Of a DNA stretch of 64,000 nt, positions 25,369 to 37,079 are shown piece after piece. Each line of letters opens with the position of its first letter. Position 1 is the stretch's first letter. The stretch is taken from NCBI RefSeq assembly GCF_037975245.1, contig NC_092579.1, positions 1,789,001-1,853,000 of the forward strand. Direction: 5' to 3'. The DNA is from Apostichopus japonicus. Lineage: Eukaryota; Echinodermata; Holothuroidea; Aspidochirotida; Stichopodidae. The notes under the pieces are model-generated. The model was not told where the DNA came from. It worked only from the letters and a program-made list of their open reading frames with translations, and made no database searches. A program made the position numbers and the translations under genes.

Positions 25369-25722
25369 TGGCCGCTTCCAGTAGTGGAGGTGTTACACGA
25401 AAGTCACTTCAAGAAAATTGTATTACGCACATTAAAGATTGCTCTAAATCAAAATTTAAGTAATTCATTAGTAATTCAAAATTTAAGTAATTCATTAGAG
25501 AGATTTCAGAAATTTGCCTTGGAGTGGACAAAATTTGATTGCAAGGAGGCAGAAATAGCCAGAAATTCGGCGACGGCGATCGGCCTAACGTTAACAGATT
25601 CAGAATGTGTTGGGGAAGTTTTATTACATCCAGACATAGGATACCACTATGAATGTTACAAACAGTTTTGCGACATAAATAAAGTCAAAAGGCGGGCAAA
25701 ACTTGCTGAAAACGCACTGCAG
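25369..25722 (+). pseudogene. XPG/FEN1-like 'HEEADTR' family protein, N-terminal exon-like piece
   Basis: From the ATG at 25369 the frame reads MAASSSGGVTRKSLQENC, then stops inside a direct duplication of about 25 bp (AATTTAAGTAATTCATTAG twice). The following frame reads KFALEWTKFDCKEAEIARNS and ends YHYECYKQFCDINKVKRRAK...ALQ. It stops exactly at a strong 5' splice site, CAG|GTATGT at 25722/25723. The C/H pattern around YHYECY resembles a zinc-binding N-terminus that I associate with large multi-copy invertebrate proteins carrying the C-terminal nuclease-like part seen at 32372-34128. A broken host-like or transposon-derived gene is the likeliest reading. Confidence 0.6.
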
Positions 25723-26091
25723 GTATGTACTAGTATTTTTGTCAAAAATCTGTCAGATATTAATCCAAAAATTGTTTCCAACCAGCCCCTTAATTTTTAG
25801 TTAGGCCTAGGCCCTACCACTGTTTTTGCAAATTGCCCAGTAGTAACAAAAACTGTGGAGGCAAATAATCATAATAATACTTGCTCAAAATTTTAAAACT
25901 AACCATTCTTTTTGCAAAACATTATTTAACAGCTATTTTTTCTTTTATTTTTACTCATATAGAAACGGATGTAAACAAGCTGAATGATGACGCAGATGAA
26001 AACGTGTAGAGGACTTCACTTTTATGAAATCGGAAGTACGCCCTCATTTTTAGAAGATTAATTTACCGCCTTATAACCTTAGCGTCCAAAG

Positions 26092-27575
26092 TGGTGACCC
26101 CGACGTGATCAAGTCAGGCAGCGCTAGTTTCGGAACAATGTATACCATTGTTTTAGAGACTCTTGAGTCTGAATTCTGTATTATGATTATAGCCGGATTC
26201 TCAGGAATGTGAATTCTACGCAGTGGCTTGAACAAATATTCTACCGGGTATTATGATAGGGATGCCTGTATATACCCATAGTGTGATGATACCGCACAAT
26301 GATATACCTATTGTGTAGGGGTTCAACTGCCTCCATGTTAAAGCTCTAATCACTCAGTAAATTGACTGGCCTATTTAATATACTAAAATATCGATAGCTT
26401 GATTTGGGATTAGTTTTAAATTTGCCTGCCAACACTAGTGGTTGGATTTGGTAGCGGGCGTAGCCTCATTGCGAGCGATGTCAACGAACGACGAAACACC
26501 TGCCCAGGCACTCCCCCCTGGCAGCAGTCAGCCTGAAACTCCCACCCTTCTGGCAAAACGACCCCCACATTTGGTTTGCCCAAGTGGAAGCCCAATTTAC
26601 AATTACAGGGGTCAAAGACAACAAAACCAAATATTCTTATGTCATCGCTTCCTTACAGCCGAGGTAGCGCAAGAGGTGCGCGACATACTCCTGAACCCCC
26701 CACCAGCCGACCCATACGAATCGCTCAAGAAGGAGCTCATCAAACACACAACTGCGTCCGAGCAGAAGCGGCTCCATCAGTTGTTGACGGCGAAGAGTTG
26801 GGCGACAAGAAGCCATCCCAACTGCTCCGCCGAATTAGGCAGCTGCTTGCTTCCAACATCGTCGACGCCAATATTTTGAGGCAGCTTTTCATACAGAGAC
26901 TGCCAACAAATGTACAACTCGTCCTTGCCACATCCAGCGACAAAACCAACATCGAGGAATTGGCAACTCTCGCGGACAAAATAATGGAAGTGGTAATCCC
27001 ACATCGACTGCAGCATTGGCAGCGGTGCAAAACTCAACAGCGCCCGCTCTGAGCGACGGAATCGCTAAACTCCAATGACAAATCGACGAACTAACGAAGC
27101 AGGTGGCGTCGCTGACGAAACAACAACGAGACCAAAGTCGTGGTCGTTTGAAGTCGCGATCCAAGTTAAATAACAGCCGCAAGTCCCATGACAGTACACC
27201 AACCGGAGGTATTTGCTGGTACCACCACACCTTTGGTGAAGATGCCAATCACTGCCGACCGCCGTGCACCCACAAAGGAGCTACTAAAGCGGAAAACTCC
27301 ACGGCCAGCGACTAGTAGCGACGGGTCTCGCTGGCCGAGGGGAAAGTCGCCTGTTTTATGTCACTGACAGAGACAACAGCACACACTTCCTCATTGACAC
27401 TGGGGCCGAGGTAAGTGTCCTACCCGCAATGGCAAATGACCGCTGACACACACCGGCTACACACGAGCTACTCGGGGTGAACGAAAGCCGATCAAGACGT
27501 ATGGCATGAGATCTCTAACACTGAATCTGGGGCTGAGACGGACCTACCGTTGAGTTTTTATCGTCGCTGATACCA
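26092..27575 (+). mobile_element. Gypsy element 1: primer-binding site, gag and protease, truncated
   Basis: TGGTGACCCCGACGTGAT at 26092-26109 is complementary to a tRNA 3' end (tRNA-Trp by memory), as in many arthropod-type Gypsy elements. Gag begins near the ATG at 26478 (MSTNDETPAQALPPGSS). After frameshifts it shows EVAQEVRDILLNPPPADPYE and GDKKPSQLLRRIRQLL...LRQLFIQRLPTNVQLVLA, typical of this gag class. A Cys/His box follows (CWYHHTFGEDANHCRPPC, near 27210). A protease core, FLIDTGAEVSVLPA, lies at about 27390-27430. It then breaks off: no reverse transcriptase or integrase follows. Non-functional. Confidence 0.82.
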
Positions 27576-27599
27576 CGAATGGCACCCGACAAATTGAAG

Positions 27600-28666
27600 A
27601 TTGCTCGTCAGGAATTGCCAAGGAAATGCACCCTCTGGTCCGACAATACAAGTGGTCCAAGAGAGTGGAGGGAACCTCACATGTTTCCGAATGAATGCAT
27701 CATCTGTCATTCTGTCAAAACAAAACGTAATAAGTTCACAGGGAAAAGACTGGTAGTGAGACTTATGAGGTGCAAGATTGTTAATGGTGGCAAACTTTTA
27801 GAAGCACCAAGACAAAAGAAACACGTCGAACTCTTGCAACAGATAGAAGGGGAGGATCGGAACTAAAGTATCATTGGGAGTGTTTTCGAGACTTCACAAG
27901 GTTCATACAGTAAGTCAAAAAAGTAAGGTTGATTTAACCGATTCTCAGAAACGATACATGCTGTCATTTGAGGAATTCAGTGACAAAACAATCCATAGGC
28001 GACTTCTTGAGGGAAAGGAAATATTGACTCTTGCAAGACTCAATCGCATATTTATTCGTACCATTAAGGAAGTTGAAGACGTTGATGCTCCATACAGGAC
28101 GTGGAACTTGAAGAAACGTCTTCAAAAAGCACCTCCAACTAGTTTTCGTTAATCCTTCACATTGCAATATGAGCACTATTGTGTTCAGTGAGCGTTTGTG
28201 TGCGGAAGAGTTAGCTAAAGATTTGGCAGATGATTATTACACATCAACTGATAGCTCAACCGAAGAAGAGCAACATATGGAAAAAGAGCAGACTCACAGT
28301 ACTGAAGGATATGTGCGAGTCTTATTCAATGCAGCTTTGATGACAAAGTTTGAACTTGAAAAGAAATCCTTATCCATTCCATGGCCCCCTGCAGATGAAG
28401 ATTTAACAATTCAGAAAACAAAAGAACTTGTTCCTCATTGTCTGTTTCACTTCCTTTCCTTGCCTGGTGAACTGGTGCATCTGATGAGCCAGAAGATGCC
28501 AATTTTGTAGCAGTAAGTAACGAAAATGAAAAGAAACTGCTGCTGTCTATCACCCAAGATATACTTTTCATAGCAAAGGGAGGTGAGCAACCATTGCCAC
28601 TGAAACATTTTGCCCTTGCAACAGCAGTACGACATGTCACTGGCTCAGCACAACTGGTGGGAATTC
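27600..28666 (+). pseudogene. XPG/FEN1-like 'HEEADTR' family protein, middle piece
   Basis: Frames joined by small indels read FPNECIICHSVKTKRNKFTG (near 27690), KYHWECFRDFTRFI (near 27865-27905), then SQKSKVDLTDSQKRYMLSFE, MSTIVFSERLCAEELAKDLA (from 28169), and after a stop ALATAVRHVTGSAQLVGILN. The CxxC plus HWEC pattern suggests metal binding. The frame break at 27903-27909 coincides with a TACAGTA heptamer, exactly five extra bases. The piece is cut at 28667 by a piggyBac insertion in a TTAA. It has no intact reading frame. Confidence 0.6.
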
Positions 28667-30975
28667 TTAACCCGTTGAGTGCTAAGCACGCGTGTTATGC
28701 AACAAGCCTGTCAGTGCTAAGAACGAGTATATTCGTTTTTTGATCATGTGAGAAATCACATGGTTTTTCCGTGGGAAAATCCCTTCCGTAGGCTATGATG
28801 TAATGTAAGTGTATAGAAAACGTGTTCTCATTGGTGTATTCGTAAACGTTGTGAGGTTATCAGCCAATGAGAGCTCATAAAACAAAATTGATTGGAGAGA
28901 TCACATTCAAATGCATATCCCATTGAGAAAACAAAGTTGTTTACACTTTTGGCATTTAAAAATGGCGTCTAAACCGAGAAGAGTTCAGCTTCGTAGTGGA
29001 GCTTCGTACACTGTGCAAGAAAGAATAAGTGACACTCTATTTAGCGATGAGTTATCAGAACATTTTTCTTCTGATGGAGATTCGGAAAGTGAAATTTCCA
29101 GTGAAGAGGAGTTTGCGATCGGTGATGGATCGCGAAGCCGTAGTGAGGCTAGGCCTACCACTAGTGTGGAAAAGGATAGGCCTACCGTTAGTACTGCTAC
29201 TAGTACTACTGACGCTAATGTAGCAAGTGTAGACAATAGACCTAGTACTAGTAGAGAACATGGTACGACTATAAGCGAGAATGAAAGTAGCGTGAGTCGG
29301 GACGCAATGGACATTGATGAAACTGTGTTTGATTGGAAAAAGGAGGATGCAAACCCTTAGAAGCTTTTTGACTTTACTGGAACTCCAGGAGTCAATACTG
29401 ATACAGGACTTGGTGAAAATTCTACTCCATTAGAATGTTTCAAGCAATTCATCAGTGATGAAACCTTTGACTCTGTTGTAACTGAAACAAATCGATTTGC
29501 AGAGCAGGCCATAGAGGATTCAAAGGAAATGGAAAAAGAACATTCTCGTCGTAAAAAATGGGGAAACATTTTACGAGGTGAACTCAAAATATTTTGGGCA
29601 TTGTTTATGCTTACAGGGATCATCGGTAAGCCTGCATTGCATATGTATTGGAGCACTACACAGGCTGTCCTGACACCATTCTTTTCCTCATTTATGATGA
29701 GGGACAGATTTCAATTGATTTTGCAGTTTCTGCACTTCAATAACAATGCTAATCAAAAGGATAAAGGTCATGCAGGGTATGACATGCTTTTCAAAATAAG
29801 ACCGTTATACTGTATGACGCAGTTACTGTACTAAGGCTTTCACATGTTTATACCCCACAACAGAATATCTCTATTGATGAAGCATTACTTAGATATATAC
29901 TTTGAGAGGCTAAGCTTTAAAACTTACAACCCTCGAAAACCAGCTAAATATGGAATGAAAGCTTACAAAATTTGTGATGGTACAGGATATACCTGGAAAT
30001 TTAAGCTGTACACTGGAAAGGAAGTTGATGAGGAAATAGAGCAGCTAGGTGGTGGGATAATTGGACTTGTAATGCATATGATGAAAGAGTTGTTGAGGAA
30101 AGAATACCATCTATTCATGGATAACTGGTACTCCAGTCCTACGCTCTACCAGAAGTTGTCTGAAAATAAAACTCATGCTGCTGGAACAGTACGTGTGAAT
30201 AGAAAGCGTATGCCGAAGGAACTCACACAAAAGAAAGCAAAAAAGGGTAGAAAAAGAGGAGAAGTCGACTTTCGTAGGAGTGAGAATCTGCTCGCTATGA
30301 GGTTTTTAGATAATCGAGATGTCTATATGTTGTCAACAATTCATGACATTTCTGAAGTTGAAACAGGCAAAGCCGACAGGGACACAAACGAACGAGTGAA
30401 AAAGCCAAAGCTTGTCGTTGACTACAATCAACATATGGGATCTGTGGATATGGCCGACCAGATGGCAAAGGTGTACACAGAAGCACGTCGTTCAATAAAG
30501 TGGTACAAGAAACTGGTTTGGTACTTGAATGATGTTGCTGTAACCAATGCATACATTGTGTACAAACTAGTTTCTGGCAGAAACATTTCTCACATGGATT
30601 ACATCCTAGCATTAGTCGATGAACTTATTACAGAGGGCCTGATGGAATGTGGGGATGATAGGCCAACACCCAAGAAGACAGGAAGAAGGAGTCAATCCAA
30701 CCCAGCCAGAATGACTTACTGTCATTCCAATCATTGGCCAGTTTACATTGAGTCACAACCAGGTACGTCGAAGAAGAACGCGACAAGAAGCTGCACGGTT
30801 TGTAGCGCTAAGAAAACGAAACCTGGGGAAAAGCGGATGCGATCAGAAACCCGATACGAGTGCAAGGAATGTAAAGTGGCACTTCATGTTGTTGTATGTT
30901 TTGAAAAATACCATACCCTCAAGAACTATGCAGACTTGAGTCAAGACTCTAGTAGTGATGAAGAACTTTAGGGTA
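28667..30975 (+). mobile_element. piggyBac-type transposon, 3' end lost
   Basis: The left boundary is canonical: target TTAA at 28667-28670, followed by CCCGTTGAGTGC from 28671 as terminal repeat. The right terminal repeat and second TTAA are not visible before Gypsy sequence starts near 31000, so the 3' end is truncated or diverged. It inserted into the XPG-like gene piece, whose sequence runs up to the TTAA. Confidence 0.82.
28962..30971 (+). pseudogene. piggyBac transposase, broken by a stop and two small insertions
   Basis: MASKPRRVQLRSG opens an acidic N-terminus (28962-29360) ending at an in-frame TAG. The same frame continues with ELKIFWALFMLTGIIGKPAL to FKIRPL. At 29811-29817 a TACTGTA heptamer adds five bases and shifts the frame. 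The SIDEALL motif with the first catalytic Asp lies in the shifted frame. A second shift occurs at TATATA near 29892. From there 375 codons stay open: ERLSFKTYNPRKPAKYG, YHLFMDNWYSSP (second Asp), DYNQHMGSVDMADQM (third Asp), and a C-terminal CxxC...CxxC cysteine-rich domain that binds DNA in this family. All three catalytic Asp positions survive, but the frame does not. Confidence 0.9.
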
Positions 30976-30999
30976 AAATTGCAACACACTACTCTGCTT

Positions 31000-32365
31000 T
31001 CTGTGTAATTTTGTGTAGGATTACCAAGACGTAGAGAGATAGGAAGAAGCAAAAGAGAAACAAATAGCACCAAATATTCGGCAGCGGATTTTAATCGCCT
31101 CGAAAGAGAGTGAGACCAACCAGCGATACGAAGAGCCGCTAGTGCAGGCCATGTTTCTACATGCAGTCTCGACTGGCCTGACAAGTGAGTCGATTCAGGC
31201 CGACCTGAAGCCTTCCCTAGAGAATCCATCCATCTCTGATGAGCTTCTCTTGGAGAAACTGAACAAGAGCGCCAGTAGTGAGATGGAGCGGTTGAAGAAA
31301 CAGACCAAAACAAAATCATACCAGGCAGCTCATGCTATCGAAGCAACCTCAAAAAAGGTAACAAAAAGGGATTCACAGCCTACCCCCCGTGAGGAATCCC
31401 TAAATGGTTTAAGGGTGGACACTGAGGGTCTGAAAGAGCTAAAAATACAGGTAGCCCAAATTCAGGAATCCTTGAGCAGAGACAGGCCGGCTAATTATAA
31501 AGGAAAAAGGGGCTGTCCTAAGTGTAGAATGTGGGTGATCGGTGTAACCACTGCTTCCGATGTGGAAGTGGTGAGCACTATGCCAGAGGTTGTCGACAGA
31601 GGCCACCAGGAAACGAGAGAGGGGTCACCACTAAGGGACGAGGGGGGGACCCCAACAGTAGAACAGTCATTTGGTGATAGACATAAAGAGTCCCAAGCAA
31701 CCTCCCACTGCACCACCCCACCTGTCACTTAAAAAGTTTGAAAAACTAATAGGATTGGTTGGTAAGAGGTGTATTGTGAGGGCCTCCCTCAATGGGTTAC
31801 CAATGGATGTGTTGTGGGACACAGGTTCCCAGGTGTCAATAATCCAAAAGGATTGGATTCAGGAGAATATGCCAGGGGTTAAAGTCAGACCCTTGGAAGA
31901 GCTCCTGGATGGTCTTCACTTGGACCTAACCGCCACAAACGGGATAGAGGTACCATACGATGAGTGGGTAGCAGTAAGTTTTACAGTGGGTACACATGGT
32001 GAAATAGAGGTACCCATGTTGGTCTATTCAGGGGAGATGGATAACCCACTCGTGGGCTACAACGTTATCGCCCACCTACTGAATGGCACAGGGGGTTCGG
32101 AGTTGAGTGAAAATAATCTTCACTCTGCATTCCATGGGAAAAGGAAAAGTACCCTAACAGCAATGGTTAGGGTTGTAAAAGAGAACGATAGTGTTCTCCT
32201 GGCCAGTGTCAGATCGCCCCTCAGATATTAAGAAGTGGCCAGACCCATTTCATTGAATGTAGAGTATATGTGGGAGAGGTAAAGGGGCCTATTGACTGTC
32301 TATTTGAGCCTAATCAAATGTCCTTGCCAGAAGGGTTGAACGTACAAGCAACCACTGTGCGGTAC
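31000..32365 (+). pseudogene. Gypsy element 2: gag zinc knuckle and protease
   Basis: A gag C-terminal region reads VQAMFLHAVSTGLTSESIQA, followed by a coiled-coil-like stretch. A CCHC zinc knuckle (CFRCGSGEHYARGC) is encoded near 31545-31600 but lies one frame away from the flanking ORFs. Protease follows: MDVLWDTGSQVSII (about 31803-31845) and VGYNVIAHLL. Then a stop, and the linker GPIDCLFEPNQMSLPEGLNV typical of Gypsy pol. Reading then passes abruptly into XPG-like sequence at about 32360-32372. Its reverse transcriptase appears to be the one starting near 34140, on the far side of that piece. Confidence 0.8.
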
Positions 32366-32371
32366 TTATCA

Positions 32372-34128
32372 GCATATTATCTTGAAATGTGTGATTTGCA
32401 AACCACACATCCTATGACATATGATGCTTTGTCTAGTGGAGAATTTGCAGTTCAGCGACAAGAAGGACATGGATTTGCTCAGGTAGAGTGTGATATATGC
32501 ATTGAGCAAACTGTCAACAGAAATGCTAAGACAAAAGGAGGACTGGTCGGGTTTACAACAAACCATGGGGCTGTACTGCGTTGGCTGCTTACTCAACATC
32601 AGTGCTCAGCCATTACAAATGAATGCAAGGCAATGGCAGCAAAGAAGGGAAAAGCAAGAATTAGGAAAGATCTTGACCAGAGCAGAATTGAGCGTGACGA
32701 GAAGGATGTGGAAGCAATTGTGAGCATTTTGCGCAATATGGTTAACCCATTTGATGTGGAGGGTGACAACCTTTTACATCTTTCGTCTGGTGTTGTTGCT
32801 TCTGACAAGGTGAAGCATGATTTGATGCAAGCAGAAGAAAATGGTGTCACTAAGTTTACAGCATTCTGTAGAGGCAACCTTCAAAAAGAAAGCACAAGCT
32901 TTTATGACCCAATCAAGCATTGCAATCTTGAAGCTGCCAAAAAGAAGAAGACGACAAAAGTTAAAGGAAAAACAGTGACTTTGAAGGCTGACAGAAAGCT
33001 TCTTGCAAGGTTAGTTTTCATTGCAAAAGTAACGAACATTGACATCCAGAACCTAATGACTTACTGTCTTGGTCCATTGCCACTACCATTTGCTACAGAA
33101 CAAGGAGCCTTGGTGAAAACTAACAAGGCAACACTCATGCATTGCTTAAAGTCTGCTGCAGAAAAGACAGTGATTGTTAAGGACATACCAGCAGGAAGTA
33201 TTTGGATCATTGATGGGATGGCCATGCTCCAGATGTTACATTCAGCTTCTGCACCTGCAACCCTCTATCTTTTAGCTGAGTCTCTTTTCTAGAAGTTACT
33301 CAGGCAGACTGAAAGGTCAGGTTCAACAGAGCTTCATTTTGTAACTGATACATACCCAGAAATAAGTATAAAGAATGCTGAACGAGATCGCCATGCTACC
33401 ACTGGAATCCAAGTCATCAAAATTCAATCTAATAATACAAACCAGAAGCGTCCAACCCAGTGGAAAAAGTTTTTAAGTGCAAGTGAGAACAAGGTAACCT
33501 TTGTTGAATACTTGTTTCATGCATGGCAAAGGTGTCCAATAGAGGCTTACAAAGGTGTAACAATATTTATTGCACATGGAATAGACTGTCATGCCCTTAA
33601 GGCTGACTGCGGAGTGGTGAAAGCAGATCTCATACCAGAGCTTCATTGCAGTCACGAAGAAGCTGATACCAGACTACTTCTACACGCAAACTATGCCCAG
33701 CAAAATTTGCAATCAGTGCAATCCCCAACAGATCAACCAGCAGTTATCATAAAAAGTATGGACACTGACATGCTCATTATCAGCTTGGGTTGTTCACAAA
33801 ACTACTGCACCACTATTCTTACACACTGGCCGTGGTGACAAAGTTCGCACTCTTGACATCAAGTCTCTTTGTAGTCAACTTGGCATGGATGTTGCATCTG
33901 CACTTGTTGGGTTCCATCCATTTACTGGTTGTGATTCTGTCAGTGAATTCTTTGGAAAAGGCAAGACTTGACCATTCAAGTTGATGGTCAAAGATCAACA
34001 GTATTTACAAATATACCAACAGCTTGGTGTATCTTTTCCTCCATCAGATCAGCTTATTTCAAATTTGGACAAATTTGTATGCCATATGTATGGCCAACAG
34101 AAAGCAACAGATGTGAATGCCGCCCGAT
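32372..34128 (+). pseudogene. XPG/FEN1-like 'HEEADTR' family protein, C-terminal exon
   Basis: A long exon-like block from an acceptor-like CTTATCAG (ending 32371) to CGATA|GTAAGT at 34128/34129. It reads YYLEMCDLQTTHPMTYDALS, DICIEQTVNRNAKTKGGLVG, then after an in-frame TAG (33290-33292) the nuclease-like core: SHEEADTRLLLHANY, SMDTDMLIISL, and after a 1-nt shift VGFHPFTGCDSVSEFFGKGK. In FEN1/XPG nucleases the matching places hold E-rich and D-rich metal ligands and a GCDY...GIGP helix-turn motif, so a PIN/FEN-like fold is inferred. Similar multi-copy proteins occur in corals, fish and echinoderms. An Academ-type transposon origin is possible because some Academ elements encode an XPG-like nuclease. 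Not functional here. Confidence 0.7.
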
Positions 34129-34139
34129 AGTAAGTAAAC

Positions 34140-35430
34140 TTAGTGCATGTTGATCAACAAACAGTTGAAGTTGTTATCTCTGAGCAACATGCTACAGTGG
34201 TCAATAAAAGAGCTCACTACCAAATACCTGGCGAGTTGCCAGTGCCTGTAAATGTCAACACTGAAACACTTTGTCCTGATGAGGTGGCTTTACTTGCTAC
34301 ATTTCTTAATGACCCCAAGGAAGTTTTTGCTAAAGATGATGGCAACTACGGATGTACAGCCACTATCACCCATCAAATTCCAACAGGTGATAGCCCACCA
34401 GTGAGGGAAAAATATAGAATGATTCTGCCCAAACTTTACCAGGAAGTAAAAGATCAGATCAAACAGATGCTAGAAAAGGGGGTCATCCAAGAAAGCTATA
34501 GTCCATGGGCATCCACTGTGTTAGTAAGAAAGAAAGATGGAAAGATAAGGATTTGTGTGGATTATCGCAGACTGAATACTCTTACTAGGAAGGATGCTTA
34601 CCCTCTCCCCCGAATTGACGAGTCCTTAAATGCGTTGGGTCATGCCAGATTATTTTCCACCCTAGACTTGGTGAGTGGCTACTGGCAGGTCTCCATGAAT
34701 CCCGAAGATCAGCAGAAAACAGCCTTTACAACACCTATGGGACTGTTCGAATTTCAAAGAATGCCCTTTGATTTATGCAACGCTCCAGCGACCTTTCAAC
34801 GATTAATGGAGGCCTGTCTGGGAGACTTGAATTATGAGTCTGTACTTCTAGATTTAGATGACATTATCGTCTTCTCTGAAGATTTTCCATCACATCTTCA
34901 CAAACTCGGGAATGTCCTGGACAGACTAAGTAAGCATGGGTTGAAGGCTAAACCAAGTAAGTGCCACCTGTTGCAGAAGTTAGTACACTACCTTGGTCAT
35001 GTGGTGTCTGCAGAGGGCATATCTACTGAACCAGAAAAGTGTGCAGTCATCAAAGACTGGCCCACCCCCGCCTCTGTATCAGATGTGGGATGCTTTCTAG
35101 GTATGGCAGGGTTCTACAGGCAATTCATTAAAGATTTCTCAAAGATTGCAGGCCAATTGTACGGGCTCACATCTAAACCAAAGCACTGGTTACCTCCGAA
35201 CAAAGCCTTTGAATGGTCCCCCTGATGTCAGGATGCCTTTGACCACCTAAGACAGGAACTGTCTTCACCGCCGATTCTAGCCTATGCAGACTATTCGCTG
35301 CCTTTAAGACTGTACACTGACACCAGTGGTACAGGATTGGGAGCAGTATTGACACAAGTTCAAGAAAACAAAGAACGAGTAATAGCTTACTCGAGTCGAA
35401 GTCTCTGGCAAACAGAACGGAATGCCTGAG
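34140..35430 (+). pseudogene. Gypsy element 2: reverse transcriptase and start of RNase H
   Basis: A 360-codon frame (to the TGA at 35223-35225) holds the Ty3/Gypsy RT: PVREKYRMILPKLYQEVKDQ, SPWASTVLVRKKDGKIRICV, DYRRLNTLTRKDAYPLPRID, FSTLDLVSGYWQV, KTAFTTPMGLFEFQRMPF, CNAPATFQRLM, and the catalytic box LLDLDDIIVFS (usually YLDD). Thumb and connection follow (YLGHVVSAEGI, FLGMAGFYRQFI). After the stop, RNase H begins (LRLYTDTSGTGLGAVLTQ) and breaks off near 35430. No integrase is seen. RT itself is nearly intact, suggesting a fairly young insertion. Confidence 0.92.
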
Positions 35431-35431
35431 G

Positions 35432-37075
35432 CTGTATTGTAAGAATAAATTGAGTCAACGGCAGCTACTTGTGTCTTCTGTCATTCATTTGACTGTTCAC
35501 TCCTTTGCTATAAGCCTTTCAGGTCCATTTCATTGGTGTCAGAAGTGGGATATGGAAGCTACCATAGTAAGACGTTGTGATCATCAGCTGACGGGGATAA
35601 CCAGAGACAGCATAGACGTGAGTAAAAGAAGACAGAAAACAGCCTCAGGCTTCTAGATATGTACCGGTAATTGGTTAAGTTATAAGTTAGTTTAGGGCCT
35701 TATTTTGTGTAAGTCTAAGTAGTGGATGTAAGTAGATACGTTTAGGCCGTCCTTTGTAAAGCATAAGGTAAGTGAGAAGGGCAAGTGGTGCAGGCATCAT
35801 GACAGACCCAGATCCCAACGCTGTGAATATGGCCCTGCTGACCTAGCTGTTTAAAGGAGCGATGGGATTTCAAGGAATTCCAGTGAGTCGTCTTCCGAAA
35901 TTTAAGGACCACCGTATGCAGCTGGAGATCTTTCCTTCCTTGAATGGTTAGAAGAGTTTGAAGGGATCATCGCGCACTATGAGCTGGAGGACAAAGATAA
36001 AGCACGTGCTCTGATAAATCATCTGAGTGGTCCAGCCAAGGAAGAGATAGCATGTTTGGGAGAGAGCAAGAGATCAAAGTTTGACAAAGTTGTGTCATCA
36101 CTAAATCTTTGTTTTGGCACATGTATATGAAACAGTACAAAGCTTGAGTAGCCTTTTCCATAATCGCAGACAACAAGAGAGTGAGAACTTGTGGGGTTTT
36201 TAGTAGGTCCCTCAAAAGGTTGTACACGAAAAATGGAGATGTCTGCGTTATCAGAGGAGGAGAGCAAAGCCCTTAAGCAGCTCCGTGACAAGCCTCTTAG
36301 AGAACAGTTCATTCGTGGAGCCAGTGAGACATGGGTGCGTAGGGAGCTGAGACGGATTGATATATCTCCAAATGTAACTTCGTTTGAAGAGATGAGGAAG
36401 GAGGCTATCTTGCTATTTCAAGAAAGCGAGATGCAGCCAAGACGGTCCCGAGGCCCCTGTTGCGGCAGCTGAAGTCAAAGAGGATGAAGCCTATTCTACC
36501 CTGTTGGAGAATCAACGCGGATTAAGTGATGAGGTCAAGAGTCTGAAGGAGCAGTTAACATCCCTCCAGAACACAATGCAGCAATTCATTAACTCAGCCC
36601 CACCACCTGCCAACATAGGTCAACGTTGGAACCCAACTTGCTATTCTTGCCAGCGTAGAGGGCTTATTGCTCGGAACTGCCCGAGGAATCAAAGGAATGA
36701 GCAACAGATGTCACCAGGTCAGCATCCCCAAACATCACCAAGAAATAATCATCCGGGAAACCAATAGTCTCTGCTGTTACGGGAAAAAGAGAGTCTTTGG
36801 CAACGAATCGACAGCCCATAGCAGTAAGAGTAGGAGAAGTCAACGGGAAATATAGAGAAGATGCAGAGGTTAGAGTGGTGCTGGAGAGATTGATATCTTC
36901 AAGTCCAACTGTCATTGCGGAGATTGAGGGGGCGGAGGTAGGCCGCGTCCTAGACACAGGAGCGGAAGCATCTTTGATACCAGCTGTGGTTTACAGGGAG
37001 GTACTTTTCAGTTTGATGAATCTACCGACCGTTCTGTCCATGAACAAATGGGTTTACGTACACATTACATAGACA
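35432..37075 (+). mobile_element. Gypsy element 3: LTR end, primer-binding site, gag and protease
   Basis: LTR-like sequence with AATAAA near 35443 ends in CA at about 35532. TGGTGTCAGAAGTGGGAT at 35534-35551 follows, complementary to a tRNA-Leu 3' end. Gag, in shifting frames from about 35800, includes EFEGIIAHYELEDKDKARAL, NHLSGPAKEEI, KQLRDKPLREQFIRGASETW and a zinc-knuckle remnant CYSCQRRGLIARNC whose expected His is Leu. Protease is marked by VGRVLDTGAEASLIPA near 36940-36990. Sequence then departs from Gypsy; no RT is attached. Confidence 0.82.
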
Positions 37076-37079
37076 GTAA

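Noticed and set aside
26740-27248. Minus-strand frames of 86-119 codons
   Set aside because: Complementary shadows of the Gypsy gag reading frame.
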